A stretch of 64,000 nt of DNA from an uncultured Clostridia bacterium. GTDB taxonomy: Bacteria; Bacillota; Clostridia; Oscillospirales; Oscillospiraceae. How positions within the stretch are numbered: position 1 is the stretch's first letter; the number at the start of each line of letters is the position of its first letter. Where the stretch lies: the NCBI GenBank assembly GCA_946628965.1, contig CAMOXI010000002.1, positions 1 through 64,000 of the forward strand. The letters run 5' to 3'. The notes under the pieces were generated by a model. It did no database searches. It saw nothing but the letters and a program-made list of their open reading frames with translations, and was not told where the DNA came from. A program made the translations under genes and the position numbers. This document shows positions 40,825 through 51,755 of this stretch, one piece after another.

Positions 40825-41616
40825 ATGAAGTGCAAATATTGCGGTGCAGAGATGCCCAGTTATCTGAAGACCTGTCCAAACTGCGCCATGTCAACCGACG
40901 AGGAACGCGATCCACGCCGAAGCAGGAGAATCGCTGACCTGGTTTTCGGTGCGATTGCCGCCGTAGGTTTGCTCCTCGGCAGCTTTTACGCCGGGCAGCT
41001 TCTGTCAAAGCGGCCCGCTCCCACGTCCGTTCCTGCGGAGGAGCCTGCGGAGCAGAACGCGGTGGTGATCCCCTATACGTCGCCGGATCCAACCGCGCCG
41101 GTTTCACTTCCCTCCTCCGATTCCTCGGCCCCATCGCTGCCCGTAGGCCCGGCAAGCAGCCAGGGCTACGCCGCGCCCTCCCAGAACCCGTACCCTGTCC
41201 TGCCGACGCCGACCGCGTACCCTGTCCTGCCGACGCCGACCGCGTACCCTGTCCTGCCGACGCCGACTGCCCGCCCCGTTCTGCCTACGCCCACCGTGCG
41301 CCCCGTTCTGCCTGCGCCGACGCCGCAGAACTCCTGCTACATCCTGCCGGACAGCAGCATCCGCTGTCTCACGGAGGCAGATCTGCAGAATCTCAGCTGG
41401 CGTGAACTGAGTCTCGCCCGCAACGAGATCTACGCCCGGCACGGCCGCCGCTTCACCAAGGACGAGATCCAGCAGTACTTTGACAGCCAGGCCTGGTACA
41501 GCGGTACGGTGGATCCCGCGGATTTCCAAACCGGGAGCCTCAGCCGGATCGAAAATGCCAACATCAAGCTGATCAAGGACTATGAGACGCGGCTGTACGG
41601 CGGCACCTACTTCTGA
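40825..41616 (+). CDS. zinc-ribbon membrane protein with Pro-rich repeats and YARHG domain
   Basis: The 263-residue protein begins with a four-Cys zinc ribbon (CKYC at 3-6 and CPNC at 17-20), then one membrane segment (LVFGAIAAVGLLLGSFYAG). A low-complexity outer linker contains six copies of the nonamer PVLPTPTAY and variants, from 27-base DNA repeats (about 41190-41325). The C-terminal YARHG domain (LARNEIYARHGRRFTKDEIQQYF) is a small extracellular domain of unknown role found in Firmicutes. The linker length probably varies between strains by repeat slippage. AAAGGAGG precedes the ATG. No partner gene is obvious. Confidence 0.85.
   Translation: MKCKYCGAEMPSYLKTCPNCAMSTDEERDPRRSRRIADLVFGAIAAVGLLLGSFYAGQLLSKRPAPTSVPAEEPAEQNAVVIPYTSPDPTAPVSLPSSDSSAPSLPVGPASSQGYAAPSQNPYPVLPTPTAYPVLPTPTAYPVLPTPTARPVLPTPTVRPVLPAPTPQNSCYILPDSSIRCLTEADLQNLSWRELSLARNEIYARHGRRFTKDEIQQYFDSQAWYSGTVDPADFQTGSLSRIENANIKLIKDYETRLYGGTYF
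41190..41325 (+). repeat. 27-base in-frame tandem repeat
   Basis: The unit has TACCCTGTCCTGCCGACGCC as its core and codes for the PVLPTPTAY linker. The first three units are near-identical and the later ones diverge. Confidence 0.85.
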
Positions 41617-41648
41617 TCGACAGCCCGTCAAGAAAGCGTAAGCGTATC

Positions 41649-41678
41649 AAAAACTCCCGGTTTTCACCGGGAGTTTTT
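41649..41678 (+). terminator. terminator of the YARHG gene
   Basis: Arms AAAAACTCCCGGT and ACCGGGAGTTTTT with a TTTC loop. Confidence 0.9.
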
Positions 41679-41755
41679 GCGTTCCCGGCATGACATTTTT
41701 TTCAAGCGGAAAAACGCCGCTTCGGAGAGATACTATGCCTGAAGAGGTGTTGCTC

Positions 41756-43018
41756 ATGAAGAAAAAAACGAAGATCATTCTCAGCTCCTATGCGCTGGCG
41801 GCCGTGACGGCGCTGGGCGGCTGGGCTGCGGCGCAGAACGCGGGGCTGCTGTATTACCGGGGCGAGGAGACGCATATCTCCGCCCGGGCCTTTGAAGAGA
41901 CCGTCCGGGCGGTAGACTCTCTTTCGGACGCACTGGGAAAGAGCATCTACGCCACCGACGGCGGCATGTGCGCCCGCATCTGCGGCGAAGCCTACGCCGA
42001 GGCCAGCGCCGCCGAGGGCGCCATGCTGGCCCTGCCCTTTGCCACCCAGGAGCTTGAGCAGCTGGCCGCCTTTCTGAACGTGGCGGGCGACTACGCCATC
42101 TCCCTCTGCCCCACGGCGGCGGCCGAGGGCTTTTCCGAGGAAGAGCTGGGCCATCTGCGCGCGCTCTCCGACGCCGCTTCCGACTTCGCCGGCACGCTCC
42201 GCGCACTGCAGGCGGAGGTCAACGCCGGGGACGTGCGCCTGGATTCCCGGGAGAAGCGCCTGCGCAACGTGGGGGTGGAAAAGGGTGTTCCCCTTTCTGT
42301 GCGGATGCTGGACTATCAGGCAGGGCTTGCGCCGCGGGAGAGCTTTTCCTACGACGGGCGTTACGGCTGCGACAAGCAGAGCCGCGCCGGGTATCTGACC
42401 GAGGAGGAAATGCTGCAGGCCGCGGCGGATTTCCTCGGCGTGCAGCCGGAGGAGCTGACGCTTCTGTACCGCTACGAAGGCAGCGAGGGGCGGCGCTGCT
42501 ACCGCTGGGAGGACTGTTTCCTCTGCGTGAGCCGCTGCGGTGTGGAGAGCATGAGCTCCTCCCGCCTGGTGAGCGAGGCGGGGGTCCCGAACGCTGAGGC
42601 ACGGACCATTGCCGAGGACTTCCTGCGCAGCCATGGATACGAAGGCCTGGTATACGCAGGGGAAGAGCAGAACGGCGCGGTGCTGCTGCTGCGCTTCTGC
42701 GGCAGCCAGGACGGCGCGGACTGCCCGGACAATGTCCTGCGCGTCTCGGTGGCGCTGGACGACGGCGCCGTCTGCGGCTTTGACGCCGCGGACTACTGCC
42801 CCGACCGGGCGGAGGTCAGCTGGACGCTGAGCGAAGAGGAGGCGGCCGCGTCCATTCCGGAGGGCCTGACCCTGCGGGAGACGAAGAAGCGGATCTGCAA
42901 AAGCGAGGGCAGGCAGGACCGGGCCTGCTACGCCTTTTTCTGCGAGGACAAAGAGGGCCGCGGCGTGACGATCTATGTGGACGCCGCATCAGGCCGCCAG
43001 TGCCGCATCGAGCTGTAA
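41756..43018 (+). CDS. ypeB: YpeB-like germination protein
   Basis: The 420-residue protein has one N-terminal membrane anchor (ILSSYALAAVTALGGWAAA), a helical region of about 190 residues, and two or more PepSY-like repeats in the second half, with the block DYQAGLAPRESFSYDGRYG typical of the YpeB family. In spore formers YpeB is needed for the localisation or stability of the cortex-lytic enzyme SleB in dormant spores. A sleB gene is not adjacent. The start at 41756 has AGAGGTG about 8 bases upstream. Its presence supports a spore-forming Clostridia host. Several unusual Cys residues are present in the C-terminal half. Confidence 0.8.
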   Translation: MKKKTKIILSSYALAAVTALGGWAAAQNAGLLYYRGEETHISARAFEETVRAVDSLSDALGKSIYATDGGMCARICGEAYAEASAAEGAMLALPFATQELEQLAAFLNVAGDYAISLCPTAAAEGFSEEELGHLRALSDAASDFAGTLRALQAEVNAGDVRLDSREKRLRNVGVEKGVPLSVRMLDYQAGLAPRESFSYDGRYGCDKQSRAGYLTEEEMLQAAADFLGVQPEELTLLYRYEGSEGRRCYRWEDCFLCVSRCGVESMSSSRLVSEAGVPNAEARTIAEDFLRSHGYEGLVYAGEEQNGAVLLLRFCGSQDGADCPDNVLRVSVALDDGAVCGFDAADYCPDRAEVSWTLSEEEAAASIPEGLTLRETKKRICKSEGRQDRACYAFFCEDKEGRGVTIYVDAASGRQCRIEL

Positions 43019-43157
43019 GGATCCCTCCGCGCTGAGCTCGCTCAGCCATCTTAAGAATTCTAAAGAAACATTCTTTCCCCGTCCATCGTCAAATTACTTG
43101 CGTATCAAGAGACGACAGGATAAAATGAAGCCAAATCCTTCCAAAGGGGGAAAGAAA

Positions 43158-44021
43158 ATGAAACTCTGGAAAAAGATTCTGTGCCTGGTACTGGTGCTGG
43201 CGGTGGCACTGGCCGTCGTCGCCTGCGGCAGCTTTGAGCCCCGCATGATCGTTGGCCTGCAGAAAATGTCAAAACTGGAGAGCCTGCACTCCGACACCAC
43301 GCTCTCCGCCGATCTCACGCTCAGCACGCTGGGCATGGACATTCCCGTCAAGCTCCAAGTCCGCGCTGCCGGCGATCACCAGCGTGATCCGAACGGCAAT
43401 CTGATCGAAGCGGAGCTGTCTCTGCCGGAGCTGGACTTTGCACAGAGCCTGCTGTTCTACACCAGCAGCGACGGCGATACGAACACGGTCTATACCTCCT
43501 GGGATAAGGGCAAGAGCTGGGTCGGCGAGAGCAGAAAGACCGAGGCGCCTGCCGAGAGCGAAACTCCGGCCACCCCCGCGGTCAAGACCGGCGATCTCTT
43601 CAAGCTGGCCATGGGCCTCGGCAGCTACTTCTCCGAAGTTGAGGACGGCCAGGATAAGGACAATCTGGTCTATGAGGGCGTGCTCCCCGCCGAGATCGTG
43701 CAGGAGCTGCTGCTCAGCCTGGATCTGAGCGCGCTGGAAGAAGCCCTCCCGGAGGGGACGGAGCTGGATCCCACGGCGTTTGCCGCCGAGCTCCCCGTTG
43801 TGCTGGCCCTGGACAGGGAAAGCTCCATGATCACCCGCGCGGAGCTGGATCTGACCGCCTGCTTCAACGCCGGGGCGGAGAAGCTGCTGCAGTCGATTCT
43901 GGCGCGGTTTGATATGGACGTGTCTTCGATCGCGCTGCGCATTGACAGCGTACGCATCGTCTCGGAGCTGTCTCAGTTCGACAGCGTGACCGTCACGTCG
44001 CCGAGCATCCTGGAGCAGTGA
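43158..44021 (+). CDS. predicted lipoprotein, family not recognised
   Basis: The 287-residue protein starts with a lipoprotein signal (KILCLVLVLAVALAVVACGS; lipobox AVVAC), followed by beta-strand-rich sequence of alternating hydrophobic and charged residues, a Pro/Ala/Glu linker (ETEAPAESETPATPAV-like) and a helical C-terminal half. The pattern recalls LolA/LppX-like lipid-carrier or DUF6612-type folds, but this is only an impression. AAAGGGGG precedes ATG 43158; an in-frame upstream ATG is less likely. It follows ypeB by about 140 bases and is followed by a terminator. Confidence 0.65.
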   Translation: MKLWKKILCLVLVLAVALAVVACGSFEPRMIVGLQKMSKLESLHSDTTLSADLTLSTLGMDIPVKLQVRAAGDHQRDPNGNLIEAELSLPELDFAQSLLFYTSSDGDTNTVYTSWDKGKSWVGESRKTEAPAESETPATPAVKTGDLFKLAMGLGSYFSEVEDGQDKDNLVYEGVLPAEIVQELLLSLDLSALEEALPEGTELDPTAFAAELPVVLALDRESSMITRAELDLTACFNAGAEKLLQSILARFDMDVSSIALRIDSVRIVSELSQFDSVTVTSPSILEQ

Positions 44022-44075
44022 TGAGAGGGCCGCAATCCGCAGGGACAAACAGGCTCTGAAACAGCACATAAAAGC

Positions 44076-44118
44076 GGGAGGCGTGGAAACAACCGTTTTC
44101 ACGCCTCCTGTTTTTTTG
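44076..44118. terminator. terminator between convergent genes at 44 kb
   Basis: Arms GAGGCGTGGAAAC and GTTTTCACGCCTC, with a T-run on the plus side (T7). Confidence 0.85.
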
Positions 44119-44128
44119 TTTTCTCTCT

Positions 44129-45832
44129 TCAATTTTCCGCCAGCGGCGGTTCTCGCAGCGCCAGCAGTCCGAAACAGACCGCCAGAACATCCACGACCAG
44201 CGCCTTGTTTGTAAAAAAGGAATGGATCGTCGAATGATTGACGACAAGCATGTACCAGGCGATCGGGGCCAGCGCCAGCAGAGCGTACGGAAGCAGTGTG
44301 CGAAAGATCCTGCGCGGCGTCAGATCCCGGTTTCGGGACAGGCGGAAAACCAAGACGATCACAAACACAAGCGCAATCAGCGTTACAGGTGTGTAGAGAA
44401 AGGCCTTGAGATTATACCCCAGGCTCTCCAGCGCACTGTAAGTCACGGTACCGCCCGCGGAAGAGGCGGCGGTTCTCTCCCCTACAGCGGCCATGCCATT
44501 GGCGATCACGTTGCTCCCGGTGGTCAGGCTGGCCAGAACCCACTTGGAAAACCACATACCGGCGTAGCCCGCAAGCCAGGCCGCGGCGTTTTCCGCCAGG
44601 GACACCAGCTTCCGCTCCAGGGAATCCCGCTCGCTGAGCATCAGGAAAAACACAGCCGGGACGCCGAAGGTCGCCATCGGATAGGTGAGGAAATCAAAAA
44701 AGGCCACCGCAATGCCGATCTGGAAAAAGAGGAAGAGCGCACAGCGCCCGCGCCGCTCCGGTTTCGTGAGCAGCAGGGCCGCAAGGCCGGCGGAAAACAC
44801 GTAGTAGCACGCGGAAAACTGCATGCTTTTTGCCATGACCAGCGGCATCAGCATCAGCCAGGCGATCCCGTAGGGAAGGATATATCTCGTCTTGCCGTTC
44901 TTTTTCAGCAGCAGACAGATCAAGGCAGCGCACAGCGTCTGGACGATGCCGTTGAGGACACGGATCACGCGGTAGTTCGTCACCGTCAGCAGCGGCCTGA
45001 GAAAAATATGGTAACCGTGCCAGTATCTGGCATAGGTCGTAATCCTGTCGAAGGGGATTCCCTCGCAATAATGGCCGGTCAGCGAATTGCGCGGGTCCTT
45101 GTCCGAGATTCTGCCGCGGTAAGCAGACATCGCCCGGTCGAGCGCACTGTCGCCGGTATCTGCCGCCGCCTCCAGGAGCATGAGCGAATCCGTAAAATTA
45201 TCCAGCCCGCTGGTGCAGAAGGGGTAAAGCTTCGGGAAAGTCCCCTCCCGCTCCATGATGTACGCAGAACTGGCCACGTTGGCCTCGATCGGGGCAGTCG
45301 GCAGGGAGAAGGCTGCGAGCAGAAGTGCCGTTCCCAGAAGGATCGAGCCCAGCAGCTGCAGGGCCAGGATCAGCAGCTTCTTCCAGGCACCCCGGCCGGA
45401 GCAATCGGCCGCAGCAATGCGCCAAAGCTCCCGCCAGCTGAGATCCGCAGAGAGGCCATGGAGCAGCGCGGCCAGGAAGCGCTCCGTGAACGGGAGGGCC
45501 GCCAGTGCCGCGAGCGCGCTCAGGATTCCCAGCAGGGGGAACGGATCGACAGACAGCTTTTGCAGCAGCGCAAGCAGCCGGTCCCACTCCCCCCATCTGC
45601 GGGAGAAGCGCAGGGCGGAGAAGCCCAGGAACGCGAGGCTGAATAAAACAGACAGCACCCGGATCCAGATGCGTCTTTCCCGCTTTTCTTGAGAAGCAGG
45701 CCGCCAGAGGAGCCCGACGGCAAGGCCGGCCGCCGCCGCGGCCAAAAGGCCCATGACTCGCCGGGGGACCCACAGCAGGCAGAGCGCCATGCAGGAGAGC
45801 GCCAGGACGATCCTTCTTCCCTCAGTCCTCAT
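44129..45832 (-). CDS. polytopic membrane protein (glycosyltransferase-C-like), family not recognised
   Basis: The 567-residue protein has about thirteen hydrophobic segments and a loop of about 100 residues (190-290) facing outward with the motif HGYHIFLRPLL. The gene overlaps the end of the preceding GT2 gene by 11 bases, so both are translated together. Such a pair is typical of a lipid-linked sugar donor synthase (GT2) with a membrane glycosyltransferase or flippase that uses the donor. No catalytic DxD or DD motif is certain in the first loop, so the function is inference. Confidence 0.65.
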   Translation of the reverse strand: MRTEGRRIVLALSCMALCLLWVPRRVMGLLAAAAAGLAVGLLWRPASQEKRERRIWIRVLSVLFSLAFLGFSALRFSRRWGEWDRLLALLQKLSVDPFPLLGILSALAALAALPFTERFLAALLHGLSADLSWRELWRIAAADCSGRGAWKKLLILALQLLGSILLGTALLLAAFSLPTAPIEANVASSAYIMEREGTFPKLYPFCTSGLDNFTDSLMLLEAAADTGDSALDRAMSAYRGRISDKDPRNSLTGHYCEGIPFDRITTYARYWHGYHIFLRPLLTVTNYRVIRVLNGIVQTLCAALICLLLKKNGKTRYILPYGIAWLMLMPLVMAKSMQFSACYYVFSAGLAALLLTKPERRGRCALFLFFQIGIAVAFFDFLTYPMATFGVPAVFFLMLSERDSLERKLVSLAENAAAWLAGYAGMWFSKWVLASLTTGSNVIANGMAAVGERTAASSAGGTVTYSALESLGYNLKAFLYTPVTLIALVFVIVLVFRLSRNRDLTPRRIFRTLLPYALLALAPIAWYMLVVNHSTIHSFFTNKALVVDVLAVCFGLLALREPPLAEN

Positions 45833-46781
45833 TCCGCTGCCGCCTTTCTGTTTCTTCCTGATGCATCCGTTCCGTCAGCTGCATGCGGAATTCAAAGGCC
45901 TGCCTGTCCTTCTGAAGCAGCGAGTCCAGAATGATCCCCGCGGTGAGGGACAGCAGAGCCGCCAGCACCACGAAGCCGCAGACAATCAACGTTGGAATCT
46001 TCCTCACCAGGCCGGTTTTCAGAAAAGCGAAGAACACGGGGAGAAAGAAAGCGGCGGACAGCAGCAGCAGAAAGATCGTGATCGCGCCGAAAAACGGAAG
46101 CGGCCTGTAGTTTTTGAACAGCCGGAAGATTGTTTTCAGTACCTTGATGCCATCGCTGACCGTGTTGAGCTTCGATTCGCTCCCTTCCGGCCGGTCCCGA
46201 TACTCCACCACGCAGTTTTTGATGAGCATGTTTTTATCCACGGCGTGGATCGTCATCTCCGTTTCGATCTCAAAGCCGCGGGAGAGAACCGGGAAGGTCT
46301 TGACGAACTGGTAGCTGAAGGCACGCAGCCCCGTCATGATATCCTTGATCTCCGAATGGAAGAGCCGGTTGATAAACAGGCGGGTCATGGCATTTCCCAG
46401 ATTGTGGAACGGGCGCTTGTTCTCTTCAAAATAGGTGGAAGAAAGACGGTCGCCCACGACCATATCCGCGTGGTTTTCCAGGACTTCCCGAACCATTTCC
46501 GGCCCTGCGTCCGCGGGATAGGTATCGTCGCCGTCTACCATGACGTAGCATTCCGCGTTGATTTCCCGAAACATTCTGCGGATGACGTTCCCTTTCCCCT
46601 GCAGCGGTTCCCGCCTGACAACGGCGCCGGACGCGCGGGCGATCTCCCCCGTCCCGTCCGTCGAATTGTTGTCATAGACATAGATCACCGCCTCCGGCAG
46701 GGCCTTTTTCCAGTCCCGAACCACTTTTTCAATTGTCCTGCTCTCGTTGTAGCAGGGTATCAGCACCGCGATCTTGTCCAT
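45822..46781 (-). CDS. GT2-family glycosyltransferase (polyprenyl-phosphate sugar synthase-like)
   Basis: The 319-residue protein starts IAVLIPCYNESRTIEKVV, with the GT2 nucleotide-sugar motif VYDNNSTDGTGEIA and the metal-binding DGDDTYPAD around 90. The substrate region includes IKDIMTGLRAFSYQFVKTFP and RGFEIETEMTIHA, which match dolichyl/undecaprenyl-phosphate sugar synthases. Two C-terminal membrane segments (about 225-280) anchor it. It probably makes an undecaprenyl-phosphate-linked sugar used by the overlapping membrane protein. GGAAAGGG precedes the ATG. The sugar is unknown. Confidence 0.88.
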   Translation of the reverse strand: MDKIAVLIPCYNESRTIEKVVRDWKKALPEAVIYVYDNNSTDGTGEIARASGAVVRREPLQGKGNVIRRMFREINAECYVMVDGDDTYPADAGPEMVREVLENHADMVVGDRLSSTYFEENKRPFHNLGNAMTRLFINRLFHSEIKDIMTGLRAFSYQFVKTFPVLSRGFEIETEMTIHAVDKNMLIKNCVVEYRDRPEGSESKLNTVSDGIKVLKTIFRLFKNYRPLPFFGAITIFLLLLSAAFFLPVFFAFLKTGLVRKIPTLIVCGFVVLAALLSLTAGIILDSLLQKDRQAFEFRMQLTERMHQEETERRQRNED

Positions 46782-46940
46782 GCAATCCCTTTCCGCCGGT
46801 CCCGCTCCTCAGGCAAAGTGCTGCTTTGCGGTATTCTCCGATCAGCTTAATCAACAAAAATCGTGTTTTATTATTATATCATAGCCAAATTCTGCCGTCC
46901 AGTCCCAATGCGCCTGCCGGACGCTTTTCATTCCTGCATG

Positions 46941-46971
46941 GAAAAGGCGCTGTGCCCACGGGCACAGCGCC
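46941..46971 (-). terminator. terminator of clpB
   Basis: Arms GGCGCTGTGCC and GGCACAGCGCC, with AAAA/TTTT at the transcript end on the minus strand. Confidence 0.8.
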
Positions 46972-46998
46972 ATGTGAATGTTGTTTCTGTCTTCTGCC

Positions 46999-49578
<2,580 letters not shown>

Positions 49579-49648
49579 AAAAACACCTCCCGAAATGAAG
49601 AATTATCGTTGACTATGCATGGGACGGCGTCCCGCAGCGTCATTTTGC

Positions 49649-50296
49649 TCAGATATGGATCTTCGCGTTTCGCATGTGGGAGAAGTAGGCGGCTTCCACC
49701 TCGTGGGCGTCCAGCCGTCCGCTGAGATAGTGCTTCAAAAGCTTGTCAAAGAGCTTGATGTACTCCGAGAGTGCCCCGGCCAGCTCGTCGGACGTGCAGT
49801 CGTGATCTGGCACGGCGATGGAGCGGACGAACTTGCCGTCATAGAGGGCGTAGTCGATCTTCGCCCCGGTGAGGGGATAGAGGTGCGCGTCCTCGATCTG
49901 CTTCCAGAGGCGGAAGAAATCGGTCATGGCCTCAATCAGCGCCGCCGACTGGGTGCGGAAGACCACGCTCAGCTCGCCGATGGCCTCCCCCGCGCCGCGG
50001 TAGAGCTCCACCTCGTACTTGACCGTGGGGCGGTACTTGTACTCCAGCGAGCTTTTGAGCGACATGGAGAAGCTGTTCGGCGCGAAGAAGGGCACCAGAT
50101 CCCGCGAAGGGCTCATCAGCTGCTCGATAGCGGAGAGCACGTCGTTGATGCGGCGCTCCGGGGTCGTGTAGTTGACGTACTCGGCCAGGATCTGGTTAAT
50201 GAGCGCAGAGCGGTTGGTGCCCATGCGGTGGGCCAGCGCGTCCACCTCCCGGACGACCTCGTCGTTGAGCATCAGGCTGTACAGCGTCTTTTTCAT
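49649..50296 (-). CDS. CopG-like (ribbon-helix-helix N-terminus) protein of unknown function
   Basis: The 215-residue protein starts with a motif like ribbon-helix-helix regulators (KKTLYSLMLNDEVVREVDALAHRMGTNRSALINQILAEYV), written here only for residues 2-20 as KKTLYSLMLNDEVVREV. The remaining 150 residues form an alpha/beta region with no known motif (SLEYKYRPTVKYEVELYRG and TDFFRLWKQIEDAHLYPL). A perfect promoter (TTGACA/TATACT) drives it, and clpB follows after 70 bases, so the pair may be cotranscribed. A role in regulating the chaperone is possible, but unproven. Confidence 0.7.
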   Translation of the reverse strand: MKKTLYSLMLNDEVVREVDALAHRMGTNRSALINQILAEYVNYTTPERRINDVLSAIEQLMSPSRDLVPFFAPNSFSMSLKSSLEYKYRPTVKYEVELYRGAGEAIGELSVVFRTQSAALIEAMTDFFRLWKQIEDAHLYPLTGAKIDYALYDGKFVRSIAVPDHDCTSDELAGALSEYIKLFDKLLKHYLSGRLDAHEVEAAYFSHMRNAKIHI

Positions 50297-50354
50297 AAAG
50301 GATCACCCTGTTTCCCGCGGCGCCGTGCACAGCGCCGCTGTTTTCTATGCTCAC

Positions 50355-50383
50355 AGTATAACGCGCGGCGCGAACTTTGTCAA
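50355..50383 (-). promoter_or_regulatory. promoter of the CopG-like gene (and possibly clpB)
   Basis: On the minus strand perfect TTGACA, 17 bases, TATACT. Confidence 0.85.
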
Positions 50384-50440
50384 GTTATATATATAAATTT
50401 AATTGCAAATTATATATGAACAAAATGCCGTTCCCCGGTC

Positions 50441-50469
50441 TTGATTTTTGCGGCGGGATTCGGTATAAT
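50441..50469 (+). promoter_or_regulatory. promoter of tRNA-Ser
   Basis: TTGATT, 17 bases, perfect TATAAT, 18 bases before the tRNA 5' end. Confidence 0.85.
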
Positions 50470-50487
50470 GGCATGGCAATTAAATAC

Positions 50488-50579
50488 GGAGGGTTACTCA
50501 AGTGGTCGAAGAGGCGTGACTCGAAATCTCGTAGGCCGGTAACTCCGGTGCTAGGGTTCAAATCCCTAACCCTCCGCCA
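50488..50579 (+). tRNA. tRNA-Ser (anticodon CGA)
   Basis: Acceptor stem GGAGGGT pairs with ACCCTCC, discriminator G, encoded CCA at 50577-50579. D-arm CTC/GAG, loop CTCGAAA giving anticodon CGA, a long variable arm (GGCCGGTAACTCCGGT) and T-arm TAGGG/CCCTA with TTCAAAT. The third pair of the anticodon stem appears to be T-T; the rest of the stem pairs. Confidence 0.96.
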
Positions 50580-50622
50580 AAAAAATCCAGCCAATTTTTG
50601 GCTGGATTTTTTTGGCGGAGGG
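50570..50622 (+). terminator. tRNA-Ser terminator whose 3' arm mirrors the tRNA acceptor end
   Basis: The hairpin arms run from 50570 to 50594 and from 50598 to 50622 and pair perfectly over 25 bases. The first ten bases of the left arm (CCCTCCGCCA) are the end of the tRNA itself; the right arm ends TGGCGGAGGG. The inner part AAAAAAATCCAGCC/GGCTGGATTTTTTT looks like an ordinary terminator. Confidence 0.8.
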
Positions 50623-51006
50623 CAAGTTTGCTTTGCAAACTTATCCGCGCGGCGGGGTTATTGAACGTGAAAGACACCCCTCCTGGGTTTCTTTCACAAT
50701 ATCTTCCTTCCCGAGTGGGGAAGCTTAGTCCAATACTTTTAGATGGGAAGGGATTTGAATCATGTCCGCACATGCCATAGGGCATGTGCGTTGACCAGTG
50801 CAAACACTGGTCAACACCTCTATTTCTTTTCGCGTCCCCCGCAAGCGAAAAGAAATGCAGGCAAATCCCTGACCCTCCGCCACTCCGGCCAACAGGCCGA
50901 AGTCCTTTTTTGCTGAGGTTGGGAAGGAACTTGTGGCAGACAATGCCCGCAACGCTGAATTACAGATCAGGAATAACACGATCAGCGGCATTCTACCAAC
51001 GGTAGA
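50623..51006. repeat. gene-free hairpin array after tRNA-Ser
   Basis: In order: AAGTTTGC/GCAAACTT, GTGAAAGA/TCTTTCAC (50669-50699), GCACATGCC/GGCATGTGC (50767-50789), GTTGACCAGTG/CACTGGTCAAC (50790-50815), ATTTCTTTTCGC/GCGAAAAGAAAT (about 50822-50857), then a 20-base near-copy of the tRNA-Ser 3' end at 50863-50882 (19 of 20) and ACTCCGGCC/GGCCGAAGT. No gene recognised. Confidence 0.7.
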
Positions 51007-51036
51007 TTGCCTTTGCTGAAGGAATAGCGGTATAAT
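51007..51036 (+). promoter_or_regulatory. promoter of the XRE gene at 51 kb
   Basis: TTGCCT, 18 bases, perfect TATAAT. Confidence 0.65.
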
Positions 51037-51063
51037 CATCCCAAAGAACGGGAGGGACGGCGT

Positions 51064-51702
51064 ATGATGGATCAGCAGCAGATCGGCGTTTTTATCCAGG
51101 AGCTGCGAAAGGGTCGCGGCATGACGCAGCAGGAGCTGGCCGACCGGCTGGGCGTCACCAACAAGGCGGTCTCCAAGTGGGAGAAGGGGCGCTCGCTGCC
51201 GGATGTGGCGCTGTTTGAGCCGCTGTGCGGAGAGCTGGAGATCAGCATCCCGGAACTGCTGGCCGGGCGCAGGATCGACGCGGAAGCGCGGCAGCAGGCC
51301 GCGGAGAAGCTGCTGATGGAGTCCATCAGCCGGGGGAAGCTGGTGGGCCTGCAGGCTTTTCTGATGGTCAATACGCTGATCGGCGTTGTGCTGGCGCTCA
51401 GCCCGCTGCTCTTATCCGTCGAGCAGCCGCTTTCCTGGCTGCTGTTGGGCTTCGGCCTGCTGGAGTGCGCCCTGGTCGTCTATTTTGACTGTTCGCTGCC
51501 CGGCAGGGAGACCCGGCGGCAGTCCTTCGCGGTACGCGTGCTCTATACGGTCTGCCTGTTCTTCACCCTGGGCGTGCTCAATTACCCGGCCTCGGTGCGC
51601 GAGGGGATCCCCCTCCGCACGGAGATCCTGGTTTTCCTGCTCCCCTGCCTTCTTGCGCTTCTGATCCAGTTTGTCGTCTGGCGGTTCAAGCGCAGCAAGT
51701 AA
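51064..51702 (+). CDS. XRE-family regulator with membrane domain
   Basis: The 212-residue protein has an N-terminal XRE helix-turn-helix (QELRKGRGMTQQELADRLGV, then TNKAVSKWEKGRSLPDVAL) and four hydrophobic segments from about 100 onward (for instance LVGLQAFLMVNTLIGVVLAL). It is of the same general class as the 36693 regulator but longer. GGGAGG lies about 8 bases before the first ATG (51064); ATG 51067 is possible. Targets are unknown. The hairpin array at 51756 follows its 3' end. Confidence 0.85.
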   Translation: MMDQQQIGVFIQELRKGRGMTQQELADRLGVTNKAVSKWEKGRSLPDVALFEPLCGELEISIPELLAGRRIDAEARQQAAEKLLMESISRGKLVGLQAFLMVNTLIGVVLALSPLLLSVEQPLSWLLLGFGLLECALVVYFDCSLPGRETRRQSFAVRVLYTVCLFFTLGVLNYPASVREGIPLRTEILVFLLPCLLALLIQFVVWRFKRSK

Positions 51703-51755
51703 AACGCGCTGTCCGCCCGGACTGATTTTCCCGGTTTTCATTTTCTCCGAAATAT

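Noticed and set aside
50863-50882. Attachment site of an island at tRNA-Ser
   Set aside because: The copy is 300 bases downstream and the interval has only hairpins, no integrase.
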